From positions 310,001 to 374,000 of the forward strand of contig JANLFK010000001.1 of the NCBI GenBank assembly GCA_024655945.1: a stretch of DNA of 64,000 nucleotides, written 5' to 3'. Numbering within the stretch: the stretch's first letter is position 1; every line of letters starts with the position of its first letter. This document shows positions 16,490 to 24,939 of the stretch, piece by piece. The notes beneath the pieces were generated by a model. It ran no database searches, was not told the DNA's origin, and saw nothing but the letters and a program-made list of their open reading frames with translations. The DNA comes from a candidate division KSB1 bacterium (GTDB taxonomy: Bacteria > Zhuqueibacterota > Zhuqueibacteria > JANLFK01 > Oleimicrobiaceae). Both the position numbers and the translations under genes were made by a program.

Positions 16490-18043
16490 GTGAAGGCTAC
16501 TCCTGACGGCCACTGGGCCTATGTGAGCAGTGCCGCCACCCGGCAGGTGTTCGTGGTGAACCTGGTCTTGCGCAAGGTCGAAAAGGTGCTCCAGGTACGT
16601 TACGGCCCTACCGAGTTGGCCATCAGCCCGGATGGTTCCTTTGTCTACGTCAGCTGCTCACTTTCCGGCTACGACCAGATGGAGTACATCTCGGTCATCG
16701 CCACCAAGGATCACACTCCGTTCCACGAAATCCCCACGGGGGTGGCGCCATTGGGAATTGCTTTCACGCCGGATGGCAAGTGGGCGCTGGTGACCAACCC
16801 TGCAGTAGGTGACGCAGCGGGCGGCACCGTGACCCTCATCGATGCCACCACCCACTCCATCCAGGGGACGCTTACCATCGGTGGCACGCCAGCCGGGGTA
16901 GCGGTGGAGCCGACGGGTCACTACGCCTACGTCACCAACACCATCGGTGGCTCCGTGGCGGTGATCGACCTCCAGGCTACCCCACCGGCAGTGGTGGGCA
17001 CGGTTGACCTGGGGGCGCTGACCACGCCTACGGCCATCGCCGTGTCGCCGGACGGAAGCGAGGCGCAGCTCACCAATAGCTTCTTGGGAATGGTCACCAT
17101 CCTGGACCTCAGCAACCCTGCGGCACCGGTGGTGAAAGGGCAGGTTGCGGTGGGCACCCTTCCCACCGACGTCCTCTATTCCCCCAACCCTCACTACTCC
17201 TACGTGAGCAACACCGGGAGCAACACGTTGTCGGTAATCGACAACACGGCCGTGCCACCCGCAGTGGTGGCAACCGTCGATTTGGGCGATGTGCACCCGC
17301 GCGGGATTGACGTCGTTCGCCAAGGGCCGGCCGAGGTGGATCTGCGACCGACGGGTGGCCTTCCGAACATGTTCATGTGGATTCCAGCATCGCAACGCTC
17401 TTACACGTGGCACATCGAGATCCCCATCGATCCCTCCTCGGCTGTGGAGGCAGAGCTCATCCTCACAGCTCGGGACATCGATGGGACCGGTGAGGCGAAC
17501 CTCGTGGTGAACGGTCATGCAATTCCACTGACCGCGGACATAGTCTCGCACGGCTACGCAGCTGCAGCAACCGCGTACCTGCCACTGGACATCAGCTACC
17601 TTCTGCCGGGAAACAACTTCGTCACCATGAGCATGCCCGCGCTGAGCGATGGGTTCCTGGTGCAGGACGTCGTCATCAGGCTGCGCTTTGCCGGTTCGAC
17701 GGCGCTGCTCAAGAGACTCTCACAGCCGCCAGAGGTCCAGCCCAACGCTTTGCCTGGACTGGTCGAGAACTTTGTGCTCTCGGGCAACTTCCCGAACCCG
17801 TTCAACCCCTCGACCACCATCGATTTCCAGATCCCGAAGGACTCGCGCGTCACGATCACGGTCTTTAACAGCAACGGGCAGCTCATCCGCACGCTGGTCG
17901 ACGGGGACCTCCAGGCAGGGGCCCACAGGGTGCAGTGGGATGGTCTGGACGACCAAGGCAATCATGTGGCCGCCGGCATCCACCTCTGCCGCATGAAGGC
18001 CGGGGACTTTATGGACACCAAGCGCATGATCATGGTGAAGTAG
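16490..18043 (+). CDS. Beta-propeller surface protein with C-terminal FlgD-like sorting domain, 5'-truncated
   Basis: The 517-residue frame starts at GTG inside a propeller blade ('KATPDGHWAYVSS') and lacks the signal peptide such proteins need. YncE-like blades fill residues 1-275 (repeats of 'PDGSFVYVSC', 'PTGHYAYVTN'). A beta-sandwich region follows to about 400. The C-terminus (about 430-517, from 'FPNPFNPST') is the FlgD-Ig-like/type A sorting domain found on secreted proteins of FCB bacteria. It should be cell-surface or extracellular. The 5' end abuts the truncated ClpB-like gene on the other strand with five bases between them, so the N-terminal part seems lost in a rearrangement or misassembly. 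Confidence 0.8.
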   Translation: MKATPDGHWAYVSSAATRQVFVVNLVLRKVEKVLQVRYGPTELAISPDGSFVYVSCSLSGYDQMEYISVIATKDHTPFHEIPTGVAPLGIAFTPDGKWALVTNPAVGDAAGGTVTLIDATTHSIQGTLTIGGTPAGVAVEPTGHYAYVTNTIGGSVAVIDLQATPPAVVGTVDLGALTTPTAIAVSPDGSEAQLTNSFLGMVTILDLSNPAAPVVKGQVAVGTLPTDVLYSPNPHYSYVSNTGSNTLSVIDNTAVPPAVVATVDLGDVHPRGIDVVRQGPAEVDLRPTGGLPNMFMWIPASQRSYTWHIEIPIDPSSAVEAELILTARDIDGTGEANLVVNGHAIPLTADIVSHGYAAAATAYLPLDISYLLPGNNFVTMSMPALSDGFLVQDVVIRLRFAGSTALLKRLSQPPEVQPNALPGLVENFVLSGNFPNPFNPSTTIDFQIPKDSRVTITVFNSNGQLIRTLVDGDLQAGAHRVQWDGLDDQGNHVAAGIHLCRMKAGDFMDTKRMIMVK

Positions 18044-18444
18044 CCCAGGGCAAGGTCGAAAACGCGCTGGCCGAGGCTGGCTGCCCTAGTTCGCCCGCCC
18101 CAGGGGAATTGAGAGGTCGGTCCTCACCAACGACTCACCCGGGTTCTGCTCCGCCCACTGGAGTCTTAACACGGCGGGAGGTCGAGGCGCTGCATGCGCC
18201 TTCGACCTCCCGTTCGTCGTTTCTTCCTGGCAAAAAGGGGCAAATGAAGGTCAGCTGGGGAGCGGCTACTGATGAGGCGGCAAGCGCGGTGAGGCCCTGA
18301 CGGCGCAAGTCAAGCGGCTTGCCTCCTCGCCCCGACTGCGCCGTTGGGCCTGCCCAACGCAACCCGGGAGGGTTCCGGCCTCGCCATGAGCGAAGGTGGC
18401 GCGGAGAGACCGATTCGCCTGGAAGACAGAATGCGGCCGGCGCC
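18044..18444. other. Convergent intergenic region, 401 bp
   Basis: This lies between the propeller gene and the convergent ttcA. It contains a strong hairpin (18175-18212) and a second imperfect one (about 18301-18348, arms CGGCGCAAGTC/GACTGCGCCG). No gene was seen. Confidence 0.55.
18175..18212. terminator. Long hairpin, probable bidirectional terminator
   Basis: A 16/17-base inverted repeat with one bulge (arms 18175-18190 and 18196-18212, CGGGAGGTCGA...) has a 5-base loop. It is followed on the plus strand by TTCGTCGTTTCTTCC. It lies between convergent genes. Confidence 0.7.
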
Positions 18445-19188
18445 TTAGCCGAGCAGGTAGCCGGTGCGCACATGCCCAAGTGCCTTGAAGATATTCTCCT
18501 TGGTGCCGCGGTGGTCGCGCTCCAGCTGCGCCAGCAGTTTCTTCACATAGGCCCGCTTGGAGAGGGGCTCATTGGGACAGCCTTCCTCGATGGTAGGAAA
18601 GTGCTGCTCCCGGGCAAGGGCTTTGAGGCCGCGTTCCCACACATAGGCCAGCGGGCGCACTATGTAGAACCGCCCCCGAAAGACTTCTTGCCTGGGGACC
18701 ATGGTGCTGAGTTCCCGACCGTACAAGACGTTTATCAAAAAGGTCTCGATGATGTCGTCCTTGTGGTGGCCGAGGGCGATCTTGTTGCATCCCTGGGCCT
18801 CGGCGATCTCGAAGAGGCGCTTGCGGCGCAGGCGCGAACAGAGGAAGCAGGGATTCTTTCCGGCCCCCTCCCTGTTGGCTTCCGGCCCGAAACGTGTGCT
18901 CTCGGCGTGATAGGAGCTTGTAAACCGAGAGAAGAAAGAGGACATGCGCGCCACATTCTCTGCGGCGGCTGGGGTGAAACCCATGTCCAAGTAGACCGGC
19001 ACCAGGCTGATGCTCAGCCCGTACACGGCCACCCGCTCTGCGAGCAGAAAGAGCATGCTCATCGAGTCCGCCCCGCCGGACACGGCGACCAGTATCCGAT
19101 CTCCAGAAGAGATCAGTTGATAGTCGCGCACCGCCTTGTCGACAAGGCCGATCAGTTTGTGGTGCAGTTTGCTGCGACGCTCGGTCAT
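18445..19188 (-). CDS. ttcA: TtcA-like tRNA 2-thiolation enzyme (PP-loop ATPase)
   Basis: The 247-residue protein has the PP-loop 'VAVSGGADS', the CxxC pair in 'NPCFLCSRLRRK' and a third Cys in 'EEGCPNEP'. This is the arrangement of TtcA, where the three cysteines hold the iron-sulfur cluster used to make 2-thiocytidine in tRNA. The ATG at 19188 was chosen because the longer frame would run back into the TPR gene. It lies 70 bp downstream of that gene and probably shares its transcript. Archaeal-type TtuA or other TtcA paralogues with different tRNA positions remain possible. Confidence 0.87.
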   Translation of the reverse strand: MTERRSKLHHKLIGLVDKAVRDYQLISSGDRILVAVSGGADSMSMLFLLAERVAVYGLSISLVPVYLDMGFTPAAAENVARMSSFFSRFTSSYHAESTRFGPEANREGAGKNPCFLCSRLRRKRLFEIAEAQGCNKIALGHHKDDIIETFLINVLYGRELSTMVPRQEVFRGRFYIVRPLAYVWERGLKALAREQHFPTIEEGCPNEPLSKRAYVKKLLAQLERDHRGTKENIFKALGHVRTGYLLG

Positions 19189-19258
19189 GGGGTATCGGGG
19201 CAAACGGAATGGGGTCAAGCAGTCAGACTTAGTCTTGCTGACCGTGCAAGCTGCCAGC

Positions 19259-21394
19259 CTAAGGCTCCCCGCTGATGATTTGGCGGAGGCGGCGAAGAAA
19301 CTCTCGTTGCGGCGCAAATTCCTGGGGTTCCACGGACTCGCCCAGGCGCACGGCTCGCTCCAGCAAGGCGTAACCGTCGCTGATCTTCCCTGACTTCAGG
19401 CGCAGCAAGCCGAGAGCAAAGAGCGAGAGGGCCTCGCCATGCACGTCGCCGTTGCTCTTTGCCGAATTGAGCGCCCGGTTGTACCCCTCTGCCGCCTGGG
19501 CGAAGTTTTGGCCGTCGCGACACAAGTCACCAAGGTTGAGAAGCACGCGGGTGGTCAGGACATTGTCCCCCAGCTCCTCTGCGGCCCGCAGGCTCTCGCC
19601 GTAGAAACGCGCGGCACGAGCACTATCCCCCTGCTCATGGTAGATCGAGCCGAGGTTGTTCAACGCCCGCGCCATGCCGGGCATGTCGCCCATCAGGCGC
19701 ATCTGCTCCAAACTGGCCTGGAAGTGCACAAGCGCCGAGTCCAGACGGTTGTCGGCGCGCAGGAGGAGGCCGAGGTGGAAGTGGCCTTTGGCCAACAACG
19801 GCTCGCTGCGCAACTCCTGGGCCAGAGCAATCTGCCGTGCAAAGTGGCAGCGTGCAGAGTCTGCCTCGCCCACACGTCGAAATGCGGCGCCAATCCTCCC
19901 CTCGAGCTCTGCGACGCCGTAAGGATTGCCCACCAGACGATAGACTTCCAATCCCCGGCGGTAGGCCTGCAGCGCACTATCGGCCTGCCCTTCCACTTCG
20001 AGGAGCATGCCCAAGCTTTCGCATGCCTCGCCCATGGTGAGTGCATCGCCTGTGCCTTGGGCGATGGCGACGACCCGGTTGCACATGGCCCGCGCCGCCG
20101 ACCATGCTCCCTGCGACCTGTGCAGCTCTTCACGTGCCTTGTATGCCAGGATTTCCTCTCGCCAGGCATTCTGCGCGGCAAAGCCCGATGCCGCCTGCCC
20201 ACACTCCGCCACAGCCTTGTCAACCTCTCCGCGGAGCCGGTGCAAGTCGGCAATGTTGAACAGCAGGTACGGCACGGCAAGGGAATCGTCGGCGGTGTTG
20301 CTCACTGCCAGACACGCGGCATAGTCGTCTAAAGCCTGGGCGGCGCGCTCGCCCCGGACGTTGCCCGACCGCACCAGGGCGTGATTGGCCTGCGCCCGCA
20401 CCAATTGCAGCCACAGGCGCCCAGCAGCCGGGCCGGACGGCGCTTTCAGCCAGGCGGTGGCCAGAGCAACCGCCTCCGCGTGGCGTCCTGCAGCGTACAG
20501 TGCCCGCACGGCGAAGAGGGCTGCTCCCTCGCCCGCCGCGGACTCTCCCCCGTTCTCCAGCTGCACCCGCACGCACGGTCCAGTCGCCGGCAGCAAGGGA
20601 ATGCGTACCTTGGCGGCGCTCACTGCAGGCGGGGTGGTTGCCAGCAGCACTGGGCCGGCGGCTTGCGAGCAATCGATCGCCAGGTGTGAGCGCACGAGCT
20701 GGGCTGCGCGCGCTGCTTCCTGCTCGAGCCAGGGGTCGCCCTGCCGCACGGTCTTCAGTCTGGCGTTCTCCAGGCCCAACTCCGCCAAGCGGCTCTCCGT
20801 CGCTTCGGCGAGCGCGTGCCAGTGGTTGGTAGAGTCGGAGACGAGGAATAGCAGACCCACTTCTTCCTCGGCGAACGGGTAGCCACAGGGGGTACCCTCG
20901 CTAAGCAGGCGCGCGCTCAGTCTGGCCAGTGCCTCGTCCAACGGCTCGAGGCTACCTTTGTAGCCATCGGCGAGGGCCAGGTCGCCGACTTCTCGGCCGA
21001 CGGTGATGCCTGAGCCCAGTTCCACGGCAGCGCAGTCGTAGCGCAGCAGGCTGTCGCGGAACGTGATTCTGAAATCGAGCACCGCCGCGATGGCGCACTC
21101 GAGGGCCAAGGAGTCTGCTAAAGGAGGCGAGAACCTGCCGCGTCGCCGGTCAAATGTGGACGCCAAACCCTCACGCCCCTCCCAGGGGTTGAGGAGCGCC
21201 AGACCACGCACGGAGCCGATTCGCTCCCGCACCTGCGCAAAAAAGCTGTGGGCGAAGGCAAGCCGAGCGGTGTCGGCTACGCCATCAACCTGGGTGGCAA
21301 AAACTATTCTCACCTCTTGTTGCGCCTGGGCAACACCCAAGGCAACCGTCCAAAGCAACACCAGAACTGACGCAACCTTGCCTGCTTTCTTCAT
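19259..21394 (-). CDS. Exported tetratricopeptide-repeat protein
   Basis: The 711-residue protein begins with a clear signal peptide ('VASVLVLLWTVALG', cleavage near AQA/QQ). The N-terminal half (about 27-300) is unassigned and may be a periplasmic partner-binding domain. Residues about 340-690 are tandem TPR units ('AYRRGLEVYRLVGNPYGVAE', 'ALNNLGSIYHEQGDSARAAR'). The ATG at 21394 follows AGGCGG; a GTG two codons earlier is possible. It should act as a scaffold in the cell envelope. The promoter at 21449-21476 precedes it, and ttcA follows. Confidence 0.8.
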   Translation of the reverse strand: MKKAGKVASVLVLLWTVALGVAQAQQEVRIVFATQVDGVADTARLAFAHSFFAQVRERIGSVRGLALLNPWEGREGLASTFDRRRGRFSPPLADSLALECAIAAVLDFRITFRDSLLRYDCAAVELGSGITVGREVGDLALADGYKGSLEPLDEALARLSARLLSEGTPCGYPFAEEEVGLLFLVSDSTNHWHALAEATESRLAELGLENARLKTVRQGDPWLEQEAARAAQLVRSHLAIDCSQAAGPVLLATTPPAVSAAKVRIPLLPATGPCVRVQLENGGESAAGEGAALFAVRALYAAGRHAEAVALATAWLKAPSGPAAGRLWLQLVRAQANHALVRSGNVRGERAAQALDDYAACLAVSNTADDSLAVPYLLFNIADLHRLRGEVDKAVAECGQAASGFAAQNAWREEILAYKAREELHRSQGAWSAARAMCNRVVAIAQGTGDALTMGEACESLGMLLEVEGQADSALQAYRRGLEVYRLVGNPYGVAELEGRIGAAFRRVGEADSARCHFARQIALAQELRSEPLLAKGHFHLGLLLRADNRLDSALVHFQASLEQMRLMGDMPGMARALNNLGSIYHEQGDSARAARFYGESLRAAEELGDNVLTTRVLLNLGDLCRDGQNFAQAAEGYNRALNSAKSNGDVHGEALSLFALGLLRLKSGKISDGYALLERAVRLGESVEPQEFAPQREFLRRLRQIISGEP

Positions 21395-21448
21395 GAGCAC
21401 CGCCTGACCGCCTGGAAAGCTGAACTGGACACGCGAAACCCTTTTTTC

Positions 21449-21476
21449 AATCTACCATTCGCAGCCGGAAAATCAA
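21449..21476 (-). promoter_or_regulatory. Sigma-70 promoter of the TPR/ttcA unit
   Basis: TTGATT (21471-21476), 16-base spacer, TAGATT (21449-21454), in the 85-bp gap after dinB. Confidence 0.55.
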
Positions 21477-21479
21477 GTG

Positions 21480-22685
21480 TCATTTCTGTAATTTCCCGGA
21501 GTGCCGCCGGCCCTGGCCTCTGCGTGGCCGGATGGAGCTTGCCCGAAAGATGGCCTCCTCGCCAAAGCGGTCGCGCACAAGGTCGATGGCCTCGTCGATC
21601 TTGCTGCGCGGACCCTCATCGAACAGGCCGAGCTGTGTGGTACCCTCCCTCACCAGTGCGGAGACTCCCACGCCCAACAGGCGCACCTTCTTGGTGCCAC
21701 GGTCGAAGCTGCGCAGCAACTCCGCTGCCGTGGCACTGATGAGCTCCGAGGAATTCGTCGGCTCCTCCAAGGTGCGGCTGCGCATGAAGGTTGTAAAGTC
21801 CTCGAGCCTAATCTTCAGCGTCACCGTGCAGCCGCGCAGCTTTTCCTGCCGCAAACCCCGCGCCACAGCGTCCGCCAAAGCAATCAGTGTGGCATGCAAA
21901 AGTTCTCCGTCGTCGGTATCGCGCTCGAAGGTCGTCTCCTTGCTCATGGACTTGGCGGCCGTTGTGGGTACCACGGGCCGGTCGTCGATGCCGTTGGCCA
22001 GTCGCCACAGATGCAATCCATTCGCTCCAAACCTTTCCTGCAAGAACGAGGCTGATTGCCGCGCCACATCACCAATAGTGCGCAGTCCCAAGCGTTCCAG
22101 GTGTGGCCGCGTTTTCTCACCGACGCCCCACAGTTTGCCCACCGGCAGCGGCCAGAGGAAATCCCTGACTTCGTGCTCTTCCACCACCACGAGGCCGTCC
22201 GGTTTGCGCAGGTCGGAGGCAATTTTGGCCACAAACTTGTTCGGGGCAATCCCCACCGAGGCAGTCAGCCCTGTGCGCCGGCGTACCTCCTGCTTGATGC
22301 GCATGCCCACTTCTCGCGGCGGACCGAGTAGCTTCTCGGTGCCCGAGAGGTCCACAAAGGCCTCGTCGATCGAAACCTGTTCAATCAGCGGGCTGAATTC
22401 GCCCAACACCTCCATCACCTGCGCGGAGACCTCCGCGGAGCGTTCCCCGCGCACCGGCAGGAACACTGCATGCGGGCAGAGACGGTAGGCCTGCGAGATC
22501 GGCATGGCCGAGCGGAGACCAAAGGCCCGCGCCTCGTAGCTGCAGGTGGCGACCACGCCGCGTCCCTTGCCACCCTTGGGATCCGCACCGACCACCACCG
22601 GCTTGCCGCGCAGCTCCGGATGGTCCAGCTGCTCGATGGCAGCAAAGAACGCGTCCATGTCCAAATGGAGAATCATCCGGCGCAT
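21480..22685 (-). CDS. dinB: DNA polymerase IV (DinB, Y-family)
   Basis: The 401-residue translesion polymerase has catalytic carboxylates in 'LHLDMDAFFAAIEQ' and 'VSIDEAFVDLSG', thumb and little-finger domains of normal length, and a beta-clamp-binding motif 'QLGLFD' near the C-terminus. The ATG at 22685 follows AGGAGG at seven bases; the in-frame TTG two codons earlier is less likely. It copies past damaged bases with low fidelity. It lies 80 bp downstream of a DNPH1-like nucleotide hydrolase on the same strand. No LexA-type operator is evident in the gap. Confidence 0.96.
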   Translation of the reverse strand: MRRMILHLDMDAFFAAIEQLDHPELRGKPVVVGADPKGGKGRGVVATCSYEARAFGLRSAMPISQAYRLCPHAVFLPVRGERSAEVSAQVMEVLGEFSPLIEQVSIDEAFVDLSGTEKLLGPPREVGMRIKQEVRRRTGLTASVGIAPNKFVAKIASDLRKPDGLVVVEEHEVRDFLWPLPVGKLWGVGEKTRPHLERLGLRTIGDVARQSASFLQERFGANGLHLWRLANGIDDRPVVPTTAAKSMSKETTFERDTDDGELLHATLIALADAVARGLRQEKLRGCTVTLKIRLEDFTTFMRSRTLEEPTNSSELISATAAELLRSFDRGTKKVRLLGVGVSALVREGTTQLGLFDEGPRSKIDEAIDLVRDRFGEEAIFRASSIRPRRGQGRRHSGKLQK

Positions 22686-22765
22686 GGGCAATCCTCCTCA
22701 TCAGCCGAGGGCAATTCGCGCATGCGGCGTGCGAGGGAGTTATCTACCACGAGAGAATGCACTGC

Positions 22766-23200
22766 TCAGCCGCTTCCTCTGGCTTCCACCATCTCCAGAA
22801 ACTTGTCCACCTCGGCGAGGAGCTGACGTTGGTCCAGGTATGCCCGGACCTGCAGGCCTGGGCATGTGTTGCCCACGATGATGCGCGAGATGAACAGCCC
22901 CGCCCGGTGCAGACACAGAATCGGCTTGCCGAGATGCGTCGCCTGGCAGATCTCATAGCCCACGCCCAGCGACGGATTGGAAACCTCCGCCACCACGGCG
23001 TCGCACTCCCGCAACCAGGCCATGTCGCGCTGAAAAATCTCCTGGGGCGAAATCGTCCTCTCCAGGTCGAGAACCCCAGGGTTGGCCACGTGTTCGGTCA
23101 GCACCTGGTGGCCTTGCGCCTTGAGGTGCGCGACGATGGCCACATAGGTTGCCAAGTCATTTCGCCCGCCAGCGATTGAGCCGGAGAAGTAGATGCGCAT
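22766..23200 (-). CDS. DNPH1/Rcl-like 2'-deoxynucleoside 5'-phosphate N-hydrolase
   Basis: The 144-residue protein matches the nucleoside 2-deoxyribosyltransferase superfamily, specifically the Rcl/DNPH1 branch. The N-terminus 'MRIYFSGSIAGGR' has the substrate-phosphate-binding loop, followed by 'LTEHVA' and 'CDAVVAEVSNPSLGVGYE' carrying the conserved Asp and Glu. The family cleaves the glycosidic bond of deoxynucleoside monophosphates, including damaged ones, giving base plus deoxyribose 5-phosphate. The ATG at 23200 fits the fold start; the frame upstream is not homologous. Neighbouring dinB suggests a shared role in nucleotide damage, which is an inference. Confidence 0.88.
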   Translation of the reverse strand: MRIYFSGSIAGGRNDLATYVAIVAHLKAQGHQVLTEHVANPGVLDLERTISPQEIFQRDMAWLRECDAVVAEVSNPSLGVGYEICQATHLGKPILCLHRAGLFISRIIVGNTCPGLQVRAYLDQRQLLAEVDKFLEMVEARGSG

Positions 23201-23508
23201 GTCTTCAGAACGTACCTGAAAAGGTCCGAAAGCAAAAAAGCACGCGAACAAGCAGAAACCGCATCCGTCATCTCACCACACGCGCTGCGAGCACGTCATC
23301 CGGCGCACGCAGGCTCGCCCAGTGGGCTGTGCGCCTTTTCCTGCAAAGCCACCCCCTGCCTGGCCACCGGGAACGATCCTTGCGCCATGCCAGAAGCCCG
23401 CGCAAGACGCCTGAACTGCTCACAGGTGATGACCGCGGCCTCTGGCCAATGAGCCGCTCGCTGCAGCCTCTGTGGCCACCGCGGCTCCCCTTCCGTTTCG
23501 CCGCACTG
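23201..23508. other. Intergenic, 308 bp
   Basis: This lies between the end of the six-gene operon and the DNPH1-like gene, all on the minus strand. No reliable promoter or T-tailed hairpin was found, and open frames here are shadows. Confidence 0.45.
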
Positions 23509-24939
23509 CTAATGGTGCTTGAGGTAGTCGAGCACGATGCGCGTCGCCAGCCTGGGTCGCCGCAGCGCCTGGAGCACATAGTGCGCCGAGAGGTTCCGCA
23601 GAATGCCCGGCAAACGACGGCTGCCGGCGATCTCCACGGTCTGCCGCACCAACTTCTGGAACTCGGCAAAGGGGATCTCTTCGTTCACGTAAAAGTCCGG
23701 CTGCAGGCTCAGCTCCGGGTTCAGGCTGAACTGTCGCCAATCCACCGGGGTGCTGATGATCCCGCGCGCGACCGCGTACTCCCACAGCCCTGTGCCCGGG
23801 AGCGGCGTGGTTACCGAGACTTGGCAGAAGTTCTGCGGGTGGGCGTCCAGAATCTCTTTGATGAGCTCCTGAGTCAACCGGATATCCTCGCGCGTCTCAT
23901 TGGGCGCGCCGAGCATGAAGCAGCAGTAGCAGCCGATGCCATGCCGATTGGCAATAGCCACCGCTTCCCGGTTCTGGGCCACGGTGACGTCGCCCCTTTT
24001 CAGATAGGCGAGCACCCTGTCCGACCCGGACTCCAGACCCAGGGAGATTTTCACCACTCCCATCTCGCGCAGCAAGGCCATCAGCCGGTCGTTGACCAAG
24101 TTGGCGCGCAGGTCGGCGAAGAAGCGCACCTTGCCCAGCACGCCGCGCTCGTCAAGGCCGGCGATGATGTGCTGCACGCGCGTCGGATTGGCGGTGAAAA
24201 GGTCATCGGCAATGTAGATCCCCTGCACGCCGTAGCGCTTGACCAGCAGCTCCACCTCCTCGGCAACGCGCTCGGCGGAATGGAAGCGCGGCCGCCCCCA
24301 CTTGGCTGCCACATGGCAGTAGATGCACTTGAATGGGCAGCCGCGTGAGGTCAGCATCGTCGTGCCCCGCAGGTATTCGTTGTTCATGAGGATGGGGCTT
24401 GGCTTCAGGAAGCGCTCGATGTGCAGCGCCTCGCGGTCCGGCATGGGAATAGCGTCGAGGGGAAAGATCGGGGCGCGCGGTGCAGTGACCCGCACCCCGC
24501 CATCTGCATGGAAGGCAATCCCTGCAATCGAGGCCAGGTCCGCCGCTGCGAGTCTACCCCTGTCCAGGTACAGGCGCGTCAGCTCCAGCAGCGTCTGCTC
24601 CCCTTCGCCGATCACGCCCACGTCCACGCAGGGGTCCAGGCTCTGCGGCAGGGCGGTCAGGTGCGGACCGCCCATGAGGGTCACCACGCCCAGTTCGTCT
24701 TTGACCCGCCGCACCAAGCGCAGGACGGCAGCATAGTTGGCAGAGTAGGCGGTGAAGCCGACCAGCTCCGGGCGGGCAGCACGAATCTGTTCGAACACAC
24801 CGGCCCCGGTATTGACTACCTCCACGTCCGCGAAGCCTAAGTAGCGCTTCAGGTAGGAAACGAGGTAGCCCAGGCCTAACGGGGGCTTGTTGTTGCTAAT
24901 CCCTTCAACCCACTGGTTCACCAACACCAGGCGCGCCAC
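23509..24939 (-). CDS. B12-binding-domain radical SAM protein
   Basis: The 476-residue protein has an N-terminal cobalamin-binding-like domain ('KPPLGLGYLVSYL', 'VGFTAYSANY', 'GGPHLTALP', 'VIGEGEQTLLEL') and a radical SAM core with the cluster motif 'SRGCPFKCIYC' (CxxxCxxC). Residues 'CYCCFMLGAPNET' follow in the barrel. Such enzymes perform methylations or ring rearrangements on lipids, sugars and antibiotics. The GTG at 24939 follows GGAGG and trims an upstream stretch that lies in the flippase gene; the overlap is then 35 bp. It is the last gene of the six-gene operon. The substrate is unknown. Confidence 0.87.
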   Translation of the reverse strand: MARLVLVNQWVEGISNNKPPLGLGYLVSYLKRYLGFADVEVVNTGAGVFEQIRAARPELVGFTAYSANYAAVLRLVRRVKDELGVVTLMGGPHLTALPQSLDPCVDVGVIGEGEQTLLELTRLYLDRGRLAAADLASIAGIAFHADGGVRVTAPRAPIFPLDAIPMPDREALHIERFLKPSPILMNNEYLRGTTMLTSRGCPFKCIYCHVAAKWGRPRFHSAERVAEEVELLVKRYGVQGIYIADDLFTANPTRVQHIIAGLDERGVLGKVRFFADLRANLVNDRLMALLREMGVVKISLGLESGSDRVLAYLKRGDVTVAQNREAVAIANRHGIGCYCCFMLGAPNETREDIRLTQELIKEILDAHPQNFCQVSVTTPLPGTGLWEYAVARGIISTPVDWRQFSLNPELSLQPDFYVNEEIPFAEFQKLVRQTVEIAGSRRLPGILRNLSAHYVLQALRRPRLATRIVLDYLKHH

